A program made the position numbers and the translations under genes. A stretch of DNA of 64,000 bases from Dillenia suffruticosa (Eukaryota > Streptophyta > Magnoliopsida > Dilleniales > Dilleniaceae), in contig JAVTVX010000035.1 in assembly GCA_033439265.1 (NCBI GenBank), positions 11,620,001 to 11,684,000 of the forward strand. The letters run 5' to 3'. Shown piece after piece: positions 1 to 11,673 of this stretch. How positions within the stretch are numbered: the first letter of the stretch is position 1; every line of letters starts with the position of its first letter. Below the pieces are notes generated by a model that was not told the origin of the DNA, did not search any database, and saw only the letters and a list, made by a program, of their open reading frames with translations.

Positions 1-185
1 CATTTCTTTTTTACTTTTATTCATCATTAATGAACTTTGATCGTTAATTTTTATAAGTTCTAACAAAATTTTTTATACGATACGTTTTTTTAAACATCTT
101 TTTATTATGTATTGATTTTCTATCTAACTCTTAATTAGACTGTCTTTAAAGAAATAGTCTAATAATTACAACCTTTTCCACCAAT
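1..185. other. AT-rich flank, no gene seen
   Basis: Very AT-rich sequence left of the copia element. I see no open frame, RNA gene or repeat boundary in it. Confidence 0.6.
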
Positions 186-190
186 ATCAT
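186..190. repeat. Left target-site duplication of copia element
   Basis: ATCAT directly precedes the 5' LTR and recurs at 7700-7704 directly after the 3' LTR. A 5-bp duplication is the normal footprint of LTR-retrotransposon integration and fixes the outer ends of the element. Confidence 0.93.
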
Positions 191-439
191 TATTAGCAGA
201 ATTAAGGAAATAACATCAATTGAAAACTTAATTATAGGAACAAGATTTGACATCCATTATTCCCTTCCCTTTAATTGTCTAATTGACTTTTCCTTTTTAG
301 TTGATTCTTTTTCCCTTTCATTGCTTAATTGATTCCTTTGTATTTTATAATTACGTATATCAATTTTGTATATATACATATGTATCAAAACAAAGTGATT
401 CAATGGAAAATCATTTCCTTTCACAATCAATTCTTATCA
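191..439 (+). repeat. 5' LTR of copia element
   Basis: It begins TATTAG rather than the usual TGTTAG and ends TTATCA just before the primer-binding site. It matches 7451-7699 except for four transitions, about 98.4% identity. A TATA-rich stretch near 358-380 could hold the promoter. Confidence 0.95.
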
Positions 440-451
440 TGGTATCAGAGC
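440..451 (+). other. Primer-binding site (initiator Met-tRNA type)
   Basis: TGGTATCAGAGC immediately follows the LTR. This is the standard plant copia site complementary to the 3' part of initiator methionine tRNA. Confidence 0.93.
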
Positions 452-496
452 AGGTCTTCAACCTGTAAACCCTAGTCGCTTCATTCTTCCTTGGTA

Positions 497-2945
497 ATGT
501 CAAATCCAATGGCTGAAACAGATCTAACCTCACCATATTTCTTACACCATTCAGACAATCCAAGTACCATGTTAGTTTCTCAACCATTGATTGGAGATAA
601 CTATCCAACTTGGTGTCGTGCCATTACTATGGCTTTTGAGGCAAAGAACAAATTAGGATTCTTAGACGGGTCGATTGTGAAGCCAGAACCAGGTTCACCC
701 ACCTTCACCCTTTGGAGTCGTTGCAATAGCATGGTATTATCTTGGCTTCTCAATGCAGTCAATAAAGAAATTGCAAGCAGCGTCATCTTCATGGAGACAG
801 CCCATGATGTATGGCATGATCTTCGAGATCGTTTTTCCCAACAAAATGCTCCACGGATTTTTGAAATCCAACGAACCATCGTTAACCATCTTCAGCAAAA
901 TAACTCCATTGCCGTTTACTATACTGGTTTGAAAACATTATGGGATGAACTTAATATTTACAACTCACCCACTACATGTACTTGTGGTTCTGCTCAAGAA
1001 CTCGCCACTTTCCAGCAGCGTGACCGTCTTATCCAATTTTTGATGGGTTTGAATGATACATATGTATCGGTAAGAAGTCAAATCTTACTCATGAACCCTC
1101 TTCCATCTGTTGCTCAAGCTTATGCGCTTGTGCAACAAGAAGAACGACAAAGGTCAGTACTTACATCCAATCCCATACCAGATCAATCTGCATTCGTGGC
1201 TCACCATGGAAGACAAAATTCTCCTTCTCCATGGCAAGATAAATCAAAACATCACAAACACTGTAATTATTGTGGAAGAGATGGACATATTGAGAAGTGG
1301 TGCCGCAAGAAACAAGTTGATATGCGTTCTGTTACGCCCAACCAACCGAGAACAAATCACTCTCGGCATGAGCAGAATTATGCATCAAATCATAATCGAC
1401 CAGTTGCAGCTACTGCGGATAGTGCATCATTTTCTTCTCATAGCTTACCCTTCACTGAGGAACAAGTACAGCAACTCCTCTCCTTAATCCAATCCAACAA
1501 CACTACACATTCTCATCCTTTAGCTAACCTGGCAGGTATGGTTTCTTGTTTTTCTTCCCATTACAATGACACTTGGGTAATCGATTCTGGATGCAGTGAT
1601 CATATGACTCACGATCTAAAATCCTTACATGATGCCTCTTGCCATACCAACCAACTTGTCAAACTTCCAAATGGTAGTGTTGTTCCAGTAACTCACTTAG
1701 GTTCTATTAAATTTTCATCAGATTTCTCACTAGATAAAGTTTTGTATGTCCCATCTTTTAAATTCAACCTCCTATCCATTAGCAAAATCACAAAAAATCT
1801 TAATTGTTCTGTTACTTTTTTCTCAAACTGTTGTGTTTTTCAGGACCTGAAAACGAAGAAGATGATTGGATTGGGAAGAGAACGTGATGGTCTTTACTAT
1901 CTTGATCTAAAATTCAACCACAGTACTTCTTTGTCATCGATTGCTACAAAAGACAAAGAAGACTTATGGCATTGTCGTCTTGGCCACCCCAGTTCCAGTA
2001 TCTCACCTTTGTTCTCTCGTTTAGATTCTGGTATCAGTTTTTTATCTAAATGCACTTGTATGATTTGCCCTTTAGCAAAACAATCACGACTTCCCTTTCC
2101 ACATAGTTCTATTTCTTTTAAATCTTGTTTTGATTTAATTCATATCGATATTTGGGGACCATATTCCACTCCTACTATTACTGGTGCACGTTATTTTCTC
2201 ACAATAGTGGATGATTTTTCACGTTCTACTTGGACATATTTGATGCGTTTTAAATCCTAAGCTTTTACCCATATTCGCCATTTTTTTTTCTATGGTTAAA
2301 ACACAATTTGATATTTCCATTCGCCAAGTGCGTAGTGACAATGCACTAGAATTTTTCAATAATGACATTAATGACTTTCTTAATTCCCGTGGTGTCATCC
2401 ATCAACATAGTTGTGCTTACACACCCCAACAAAATGGGATTGTCGAACGTAAACACCGTCATTTACTAAATGTTGCACGAGCTTTACGATTTCAATCTCA
2501 CCTACCTTTAACATTTTGGGGTGAATGTATTCTTACTGCAGCTTATCTTATCAATCGCACTCCTACAGCCGTCCTTCATGGTAAAACCCCTTTTGAACTT
2601 TTGTTCCACAAAATGCCTACATATCACCATTTACGTGTTTTTGGCTGTTTGGTTTTTGGTCGAAACAATTATCCTAAACATAAATTTGATTCACGTGCTT
2701 TACCAGCTATATTTCTTGGTTACCTATATGGCCAAAAGGGTTTTAAAATTTTTGATATTAAATCTCAAACAATTTATGTGAGTAGGGATGTCGTGTTTCA
2801 TGAAAATATTTTTCCATGCAAATTGCAAGTGCCAATTAATACTGATACTATCAATGTTCTCCCCCTCCCATTAACCGACACCGGTGACTCCATTTATCCA
2901 CCTCCAACTTCCAATGTTGAACCCACCTCTACACGTTCCACAACA
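497..2945 (+). pseudogene. Copia gag-pol, 5' part: gag, protease, integrase (broken)
   Basis: The open frame begins with TTG at 491, but the first ATG is 497. In order there is a copia-type gag region, a CCHC zinc knuckle (CNYCGRDGHIEKWC, about 1261-1302), a protease active site (VIDSGCSDHM, about 1579), a GAG-pre-integrase segment (LWHCRLGHP, about 1966) and the integrase core starting with HIDIWGP near 2143. A TAA at 2258-2260 stops the frame, and an extra T in the T run at 2281-2289 shifts it. Reading resumes from 2292 through an integrase segment containing [14 protein letters not shown]. The frame is cut at 2945 by the nested insertion and continues at 5719. Confidence 0.93.
2941..2945. 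repeat. Left target-site duplication of nested element
   Basis: CAACA before the nested element recurs at 5714-5718 after it. Removing the insert plus one copy joins the two Thr codons before the insert to the Pro-Leu-Arg-Arg codons after it in frame, which proves the insertion point. Confidence 0.95.
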
Positions 2946-4551
2946 TGTCACGCCCCGACCCACTCCCGAGCCAGGCACGCAACGAGCCCGCCGCGGCACC
3001 CAGATGCACGGGCACCACGTCCCGCACATTGAAGCACCGTAAGGCTGTTAACATTCATATAATCCAAGTTTCCAAATCACAGAAATCCCCAAGTGATAAA
3101 AATAATACATGTATGCCTCAATGTAAATTAAAATGAGTGAGAGTTAACCTTATACAGACCAGAAGAATTATAAATACAGTCATCCCAATTTAAACAAATA
3201 CAATGGTCATCCTAACTTTCTCAAGATAAAACAATAACCTCAATATATAGCGGAAGAGCGGGTAGTCATACCCTTGCCCAGTAGTCTCCAAAGAATATCC
3301 AATACAACAATGCGCACAAATCTCTCGATCTGAGTCTACCCCTGTAGGAGGGAAATGTGAGGGGTGAGTACCATAGAGTGGGGGGTTGGTACTCAACAAG
3401 TCGGGGGGAATGACATGCTACAATTAATTTTTTTGGGTGAATTAGGAGTGCCAAAATTATGTCCCAATAAATCCATAGTATGCAAAAAAAATATTATGAT
3501 ATATCAATAAATCATTCACAGCATACGTATCAAATCAAATATGCATCCAGTATGTATGTCCGTTATATCGTATAGAGCCAGCCGAAAATATCCCGGCAAG
3601 GGCCGACCATGGCCAAGGACGGGCAACGTTGGGGGTTTTCACAGTGCAAGTAATAAAATAAGGCTCTCTACCCCAACGTTGGTCACAGACTACTCCAACT
3701 AGCCTGTATATATATATCGTACACGTATCAAGGATCAAGCGTGTATGGAAACCCGCCGGTGCTAGACCTACCAAGGTCCTCCCCGGAGTGGTTCAACCGA
3801 CGACTGTCCATACAATATGTATGACGATCTGGCGGATACCCCCTGCAGAGGCGTATCCGGACACAACAGGTGCCTCTACCAAATGTCCTTCGTAGCTACG
3901 GAATGCCATAGGAAGCATATCATCATCATCACAGTATCCACAGGGGCATCCAGCCCAAGTCACATATCTCAAGCCAAATCATCAAGCCTTATCGTGGCAA
4001 AAGCATGTGCCAATATGCAATGAAAGTATAAAATCATGTGGATATATCAAAGTGTGGCACAATCATCAAGTATCAAAATCATGGATGCATATCGATATAA
4101 ACAAGTTGGGACACTCCATATATCACAAAATATTTTCATAAATCCAGGAGAATAGGTCAATCATACCATTTTAAATCATGCTTTTGAAAGCTTTTTAAAA
4201 CACGGTATCAATTAAAAGTAGATGTCAAGTCCCACTCACAGTTAGGGGAGGATAACGCACTCCCCAATATTTCCACAAAGCGTAAATCAAGTGTCCCCTC
4301 CGTTCAACTCAAATAACTCTTAGGGAGACAAACAGTCCGTAGATTTTTAACCTGCGCAGTCATGGAAAACAGACTATAACTTTGGCTATACCAATCCAAA
4401 TCAGATGATTCTTATCTCATTTTAAAGCTAAGGGATAGCACTATAACTTTCATTTTGCACACTTCCTCAGATTCAAATCACAGAATTCCCGGTAAGCCTC
4501 ATTTTGTTACAGCCATATTTAAGTTTCAGATTCTGTCCAGTTTTCGTACAG

Positions 4552-5030
4552 AAGCTATAACTTTCATCCTACGCATCAAAGTCTAATGAAAATTTAACAT
4601 GTTATAGCTAAGATGTAGATCTACAACTTTCGTGTTTTGAGTTTTATCTAAATATGTCTGGAAGGGGTTGAACAAAATTCATGAACAGGACAGATACGTT
4701 TTAGTGAAACATACAGTTTCTGTCAACACAGTTTTAAGGAAAATTGTATAACTTTCAATTTCCTCATGCGAAATGGCTGAAATTTTTATATGTTATAGAC
4801 AAGGCATATATCTATAACTTTCATGTTTTGTGTTTCTTCAAACTACGACTGGAGAGGGGTCGTTTTTACTCACTACTGTCAAGGTTCGAAACAGGACGCT
4901 TCTATGTCGAGTTTCAGGAAAAGTGCCATAACTTTTGGCACAGGCATCAGAATTTGGTGATTCTTACCTCGTTGGAAAGATAAGACTTAGATATACAATT
5001 CATATAACTATCACATTTGCAAATTCTGGC
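4552..5030. repeat. Degenerate internal repeats in the nested LTR
   Basis: The phrase CTATAACTTTCAT or a close variant recurs near 4376, 4441, 4554, 4746, 4813 and 4927. Longer similar blocks start near 4552 and 4745, about 190 bp apart. This looks like old, decayed tandem duplication within the LTR. The boundaries are approximate. Confidence 0.55.
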
Positions 5031-5692
5031 TCTAAGATGCCTTAAAACAGAGATGAATCACGGACAGAAATAACATTTAAAGTAAGACAGGATAAAATTT
5101 CTTACCTCACTTTCTTTGTCTTCCTCTCTTGCTTCTCTCCTTGTTCTCACGAATTTGGGAAGAATGAACAAGCATTCTAAGGCCTTCTTCTTTTATTATT
5201 GTGTTAATAAGTCACCACCCTAGGATCAAATCTCCAATTAATCTAAACCATAGGATCATTTTGACTATTGCATGTGTTTTGATTGGTTCTTTTTTTTTTT
5301 TGTGCATGTGTTCTCATTGGCCCACCTTGCCTTTCTCATCTCCATTTGGCCAACACTTGTCCTCCTCACTATAACACTTGTTCAACACAAGAATACACTT
5401 GTCACATTTCATTTAAGTTTTGTTAATTGCTAACAAGTCCTTTGACTTATAAAAATTCTAATTTGACCCCTAAAATTTTCATAATTTCATACTAGGCCCA
5501 AAATCTTATATTAGACCTAATTTAATTTATTTAATATGAAATTAAGGTTTTGAATCTCTTTGAGTCAAAATTGATCCGATTTGTATTTTACCGTCAAATA
5601 TTATTTTTTTTTTTTTGGTGAAAATTCATGAACCTGTAGTAATAGAAACAACATATATGTATATATATATGAAATGGAATTCACTATAGAAT

Positions 5693-5709
5693 ACACCGAG
5701 GGTCGGTGT
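5693..5709. repeat. Short perfect hairpin near the nested LTR right end
   Basis: ACACCGA, a three-base GGG loop, then TCGGTGT form a perfect 7-bp stem ending four bases from the element boundary. It resembles the inverted CCGACCC motif near the left end. Confidence 0.7.
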
Positions 5710-5713
5710 TACA

Positions 5714-5718
5714 CAACA
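5714..5718. repeat. Right target-site duplication of nested element
   Basis: CAACA, identical to 2941-2945, and the first copia-derived sequence after the nested insertion. Confidence 0.95.
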
Positions 5719-7443
5719 CCCCTTCGTCGCTCACAACGAGTGACTCGCCCTTCGACAAAATACCAAGACTATCATTGTTCTCAAGTTCAACATCAATCAT
5801 CTTCAACTCTTTCAGGTACTAAATATCCTTTGGAACACTATCTTTCTTTCCATCGTTTCTCTTCTAGACATTGTGCTTTTCTTGGTGCCCTAACCTCTCT
5901 TGCAGAACCCAAAACATTTACCCAAACTGTACACATACCTGAGTGGCGAGAAGCTATGAAAACAGAATTGAATGCCCTTGAAGCAACAAATACATGGTCT
6001 ATTATGCCTCTTCCACCAGATAAGAAACCTATTGGATGCAAATGGGTCTATAAAATCAAACGGCACTCCGATGGAAGCATTGAACGCTACAAGGCACGCT
6101 TGGTTGCCAAAGGATATACCCAAATTGAAGGGGTAGATTATCATGATACATTTGCTCCGGTTGCAAAATTGGTAACTGTCCGAGTCCTTTTAGCCGTTGC
6201 TGCTGCTCAACGATGGCCTCTTTATCAATTTGATGTGCAAAATGCTTTCTTACATGGTCCACTGCAAGAGGAAGTATACATGTGTTTACCTCCCGGCCAT
6301 CCACAGCAGGGGGAGAAACATCTAGTTTGCAAGCTTAATAAATCCTTATATGGATTGAAACAAGCCGGAAGAAATTGGTTTGCCACATTCTCTGCTACTT
6401 TATTAGAAGCCGGTTTCACAAAATCACATGCTGATAATTCTCTATTTTGTCTCCATCGTGGGTCGTCTTCACTTTTCCTCTTGGTTTATGTGGATGATAT
6501 CGTCATGACCGGAAATGATCTCAAGCTTCTATCACAAATCAAGTCTTTCTTATTACAACGCTTTCGCATTAAGGATCTTGGTCTTCTCAAGTATTTTCTT
6601 GGTATTGAGGTAGCTAGATCTTTTCATGGCATTTATCTCTCACAACATAAATATGTCATGGACCTCCTTGCCGATTCTGGCCTCACGGGGGCTCGCATTG
6701 CTCATACACCCATGGAACAACATCTCAAGCTTACCGACTCTATAGGTAATTTGCTAGAAGATCCCTCCTCTTATCGACGCTTAGTTGGTCGTCTCATCTA
6801 CTTGACTATCACTCGGCCTGATATTACATTCGCCGTTAATGTTCTTAGCCAATTTATGCATCAACCTCGTCAACCACACTTAGATGTTGCTCATCGGCTA
6901 CTTCGCTATTTAAAGAAAACTCCAGGTCAGGGTATTCTATTGTCTTCTTCTAGCCCAATGGAGCTTATTGCTTTTTCAGATTCCGATTGGGCAAGCTGTC
7001 CTCAAACCCGTCGGTCAACTACAGGATACTGCATCTTCCTTGGTCATAGTTTGATATCTTGGAAGAGTAAAAAGCAACAGACTGTATCACATTCCTCGGC
7101 TGAGGCTGAATATCGTGCTATGGCCACCACTACACGAGAAATCATTTGGCTTCAATCTTTACTTCGAGAACTTGGCATCTCTTTATCATCTGCCACTCCT
7201 CTATATTGTGACAATCAAGCAGCACGTCATATCGCTGCCAATCCGGTTTTTCATGAGCGTACCAAGCATCTTGAAATTGATTGTCACATTGTACGTGAAA
7301 AGTCTGAAGCTGGGATCATTTAACCATGTGCCATCTCTACTACAAACCAGCCGGCTGATATTTTCACTAAAGCTATAAGCAAAGACCAATTTTTGTTTCT
7401 TCAAAGCAAGCTGGGCATTACTGACCTTCATGCACCAGCTTGA
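5719..7443 (+). pseudogene. Copia pol, 3' part: reverse transcriptase and RNase H (broken)
   Basis: The open frame formally starts at ATG 5674, but its first 15 or so codons lie in the nested LTR; copia coding resumes at 5719. The reverse transcriptase shows GCKWVYKIKR, YKARLVAKGYTQ, the first catalytic Asp in QFDVQNAFLHG and the YVDD box near 6487. RNase H shows AFSDSDWASC, the Glu in SSAEAEYRA and the Asp in YCDNQAA. TAA at 7321-7323 ends the frame early. Reading past it gives the usual copia C-terminus (NQPADIFTKA) to TGA at 7441-7443. This is a nonsense mutation close to the end, so most of the enzyme region is intact but unlinked from gag. Confidence 0.94.
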
Positions 7444-7450
7444 GGGGGAG
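7440..7450 (+). other. Polypurine tract
   Basis: TTGAGGGGGAG lies directly before the 3' LTR and overlaps the pol stop codon. It is the plus-strand priming site. Confidence 0.9.
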
Positions 7451-7699
7451 TATTAGCAGAATTAAGGAAATAACATCAATTGAAGACTTGATTATAGGAA
7501 CAAGATTTGACATCCATTATTCCCTTCCCTTTAATTGTCTAATTGACTTTTCCTTTTTAGTTGATTCTTTTTCCCTTTCATTGCTTAATTGATTCCTTTG
7601 TATTTTATAATTACGTATATCAATTTTATATATATACATATGTATCAAAACAAAGTGATTCAATGGAAAATCATTTCCTTTCATAATCAATTCTTATCA
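7451..7699 (+). repeat. 3' LTR of copia element
   Basis: 249 bp, same ends as 191-439 with four transition differences. It ends about 640 bp upstream of the INTS7 start codon and points the same way. Confidence 0.95.
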
Positions 7700-7704
7700 A
7701 TCAT
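7700..7704. repeat. Right target-site duplication of copia element
   Basis: ATCAT, identical to 186-190. Confidence 0.93.
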
Positions 7705-8341
7705 GATTCAAGTTTGAATCTCATCTAATAAAAAAAATCTTAATTCGACCTTATAAAGAGGGCAAAGTTGGCAACAAAAAAAAAAAGTTCCTCTGAGGGA
7801 GAAAAATTAAAATGTAGGGGCGTCTGCGTAATTTTCTCAGAATAGAAAAATGAAATGAAATGAAAATAAAGCTCAAAACAGCATATCTAAGCAATGGATA
7901 AAGTTGGACTCATGGGACCGGGTCAATGATAATCTCTAACCAAACTGCATGAAAGAGAGAGAGAGAGAGAGGTTTGTTGGGTCTCGCGGCAAAGCAAATT
8001 TTCGGTTTCCCCTGCTCTATATTGGCCAACCATCGTAATTTGTCAAGTTCCTTTGGACTTCTGTTTCGGTTAAATTCATTGAAGTTGCTATAGCTCGCTA
8101 CAATTGTGTATACAAGTTATGCATTTGATGTGTTTGATAAAATGCTGCAAAGATATTTTTGAAAAAAGGGACGAATTCGTTTCAGAGAGATAATAAGAGG
8201 TAACGTTCTTTTATATCTTCTAGTTGGATCCAAATTGTATAATATGGAATCAGGCTTCAATGATCTTCGAGGCACAAAAGCTTCAATATCTTGAGATTGG
8301 GATTCATTGGACGACTGGCTGTTTAAAATTTACACGAAATT
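7705..8341 (+). promoter_or_regulatory. Upstream region and 5' leader of INTS7
   Basis: This holds the likely promoter and untranslated leader of the downstream gene. A GA microsatellite lies at 7955-7971; such tracts are common in plant 5' leaders. I could not fix a transcription start or a clear TATA box. Confidence 0.45.
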
Positions 8342-11300
8342 ATGGAGAGGAATGCTGCTGCTTGTGCCATGGATTGGAGCATTGAGCTTGAGAAGGGCCT
8401 TCGATCAAAAAAGCCCGGTAAGTTTTATATTCTTAAATGGGTTTTCTCTTTTCTTTATACCGAATTCTCATCTTTAACTTATGATTTTGTTTAATCTGTC
8501 TGTTAGTCGGAGTTGTTAAAAACTAAAAACCCAATACTACCTCACTGATCATGTGATTTTATATGCTGAAGAATATTCATAAAATTCCAACAGGATTTTA
8601 CTATGTTACCCATCCAACCAGACACGTAGAATCCCAATTGTGCTAGTAAATTATTTCTCTTCTCGTGTCATGTACAAGCCACACAAAACAAGTATGGATC
8701 CACACATGCACAAGCACCGGCTATGTTCATTTCTCCATGTTGTAAAGTTTATATCACTAAAACTTAATCTGTCTAATCTGGAACGTAGTAGATGTCTGGG
8801 TCCAGCTATATTACGTATTATGGTTAGACATGGTTGTTATGAGAAGTGTTTTTTGAATCACCTAATATGGTCATGCTTGGATTTAACTACTTTGGTTCCT
8901 TATTACTTTGAACAACCTTCACCACTGAGATTTTTCCATATTCAGGGCAAGTTGTTGAGGCCATATCACAGATTGGTCACAGACTTGAGCAGTGGAGCAG
9001 AGAGCCTGAGCCAACAATGTCAGTGTACAGCATGTTTAACCTATTTCCAGGGGAGGATAGATTATTTGAAAACACTATTCTTCTTCGGCTTGCTGATACT
9101 TTTTTGAAAGGGGATAAGCATGTTAGGCTCGCAGTTGTAAAGATCTTTCTATCAGAGTGGAGGCACCGTAACAAGAAAATGTGGCAGCATGGAATCCTGA
9201 CAAAGAGCAGGGTGAATAATCACCTGGAGTTGCTTCGCAGAGTAAAGTTAGTATATGGCTCTGGGGATGTCGAATCAAGAGCTCTGAGTCTTATTCTTCT
9301 TGGCTGCTGGGCTCATTTTTCCAAAGATAGTGCTGAAATAAGATATATGATACTCTCGACTTTGGTTTCAAGTGATGTCTTGGAGGTTAGATTTCTTTCT
9401 TTTTTGGTTGTCGTCTCCCTTGCATATAACTATTGAAAGTTTCCCACATGATTGTCCTTGTATAGGCCTAAATTTATGAAGTTAGTTTTGCTTTATCCCA
9501 CAATTATCATTTGTTTTGCCTTTCTGAGCTATGGTCTTTTAATATACAGGTTAAGGCATCTATGTTCGCTGCAGGGTGCTTATGCGAGTTGTGCACTGAC
9601 TTTGCCAATGTCGTCCTAGAGATGTTAGTCAATATGTTTATGTCATCAGAAACACCTGTGGTAGTAAGACTAGCTGGAGCAAAAGCTTTTGGAAAAATCG
9701 GAAGTTCATCTTTGCTTGCAGACAAAGCTTACAGGGTTGTCTATCTCCTCTCGCTTCCAACTTTTATCTGACAAGAGTTGTATTTTGCTTTGTTTTATCT
9801 TATCTTATTTTATTTTATGGCGCATGATTTAATATCGGTTGGGGATCATGAATCATGGCTGCTGACCTAATGCCATGCCCAAATAACTGACATATTGGGC
9901 TTAGTTAAGGTTAGTGGAGTATAAGCTTAATGAATTTAGGACTCAGCTCTCAAATCAAATGAGATTAGTGTCCTCCACCAAAATTTTTGAAACACAAAAT
10001 AGTACACCCACGTGTATCATGACCTCCAAAAGAAGAGCGCATCAGATGGACCTAATGATTTTTCTAAAGGGCTATTACAGAATCCAAAATCTTGGAATGC
10101 AAATCAAATCCAATTATTAATTACTAATCTAATATGCAATTACCAATCAAATCAAATTACTTGTTACTAATGAATCTAGCATCCAATTACTGATCTAAAT
10201 TCTTAACTGAGATTAGTGGAGGTTGTGCACATGTGCATACTCAAATCAACATAGTCCAATGATTGAACTTAAAGTTATTATGTTTTGGACCATAAATTGG
10301 TATATGCACTACTGTTTTACTGGTTTGGGACTATGAAAATATGGCAGTAAGGACTATAATTTGGTACTTTGATATATTGATACACACATGTAATGGATAT
10401 ATAATGTACTATAGAATTTTCTCATCAGTACACCATTGAGAATTTAGTAGTTAGAGAATTTACGTTTTACTTATCTTCTTGCTAGGTTGATGACATTTCT
10501 AATGAAAGATTTTAGACAACAAACTTTTTTAGTTTTTAACATATCAAAGTTATTTTTATGACTTTTAAGATTAAAATAAGAATGTGTAACCATAATTCTT
10601 TTACAACATACTGAAATTAAGCCTGCTATTATACGGTTCTCTGCATTCCACTGGTTACGTCTAAGCGACCTTTAACCCCCACTCTGAACTCTTTCTACAA
10701 CATTTTGAAACTCACTGAAAATTATCCCAGACAGGTGTAAGGATTTTGCTGGACCCTTTGGAAGAGGATTTCTTGGTCAGAATGCTAATTTCACTCTCCA
10801 AGCTTTCATTGAAGTCAGCCCCCTTGATATCTGAGCAGGTGCCCGTACCACTTTTTTTTTTTTTAAACATATATAGGATTAGGTTTGCTGATGCTTGAAT
10901 GTCTGCCTCCATTTTTACCCTGTTTAATTATTAACTGGGAAGAAAGCTTTGTGAAGCTCCAAGAACTAGGTATCTAAATTCTACATATGACATTAAAAAG
11001 CAGAGTGCTTCCTGTCTTATGATGATGTAGCTACACATACACTGGACTACAGTATTTTTATGGGATACACATTAATTCTTGAAAGACTCCCCAATCACAA
11101 AAGTTAAAAGCTTTGATGTTGCTGCAAGATCCCTGTGATGTGTTTATTGTTGAATTAGTCTATGTGTTGCTAGCCTGCTTTTCAGGTAATAAGCTTTTAT
11201 CTTGTCACCAAACAGATTTAATTATTTGACAGAAATTTGTTTCAGGGGAGGGCCATATAAATTAGTCATGGGCATACCCATTTGTTAGTGGGAGAAGGGG

Positions 11301-11634
11301 AGACTGAGCACTGGATGACATGTGTTTGTTATCTGAAAATGTATGAATCTGTGGTTGAGGTTCCAATGATCTATCACCCTGTTTACTATTATTTTAAAAA
11401 ACGTTGGTTTGGTTTTCTTATGCAGATAGGCTTGCTTTTCTCATATCTGACCAGTGAAACAACTTTGCATGTGCGAACTGTAGCACTTAGAAGTCTCGAT
11501 TTTATCCTGGAGAGACGACCACCCTTTTTTCCTTCTACAGCTGATTCCATCCAGACACTAATCAGCATCCTGGATGTGCCCAGACTTTCTCCATCTCTAC
11601 AACTACAAGTTGTACAGATACTACATAAGGTCAT

Positions 11635-11673
<39 letters not shown>

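Larger units (their letters stand above)
2946..5713. mobile_element. Nested solo-LTR-like element inside copia pol
   Basis: The insert is 2768 bp, begins TGTCACGCCCCGACCC, ends GTCGGTGTTACA and is flanked by CAACA on both sides. TG...CA ends and a 5-bp duplication mark an LTR. The start sequence does not recur near the right end, so I see one long LTR rather than a pair around an internal region. I find no gag or pol coding. A long Ty3/gypsy solo LTR left by LTR-LTR recombination is the simplest reading; a non-coding LARD-like element is the alternative. The short frames at 2945-3136, 3535-3774 and 3817-4023 have no recognisable domain. Confidence 0.8.
191..7699 (+). mobile_element. Complete Ty1/copia LTR retrotransposon, interrupted by a nested element
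   Basis: The element has 249-bp LTRs at 191-439 and 7451-7699, a primer-binding site at 440, a polypurine tract before 7451 and a perfect ATCAT target duplication. Domain order is gag, protease, integrase, reverse transcriptase, RNase H, which defines Ty1/copia. Without the nested insertion and its duplicated CAACA it would be about 4.74 kb, a size like Ale/Retrofit-type elements, although I did not establish the lineage. The LTRs differ at four positions, all transitions. The coding region has two premature stops, one frameshift and the nested insertion, so this copy cannot make a full polyprotein. Confidence 0.95.

Noticed and set aside
2945-3136. Open frame starting MSRPDP
   Set aside because: It lies at the left end of the nested LTR, with no domain and an arbitrary frame.
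8640-9107. 155-codon open frame overlapping INTS7 exon 2
   Set aside because: It spans intron 1 and a wrong frame of exon 2; the true frame continues from 8417 into 8946.
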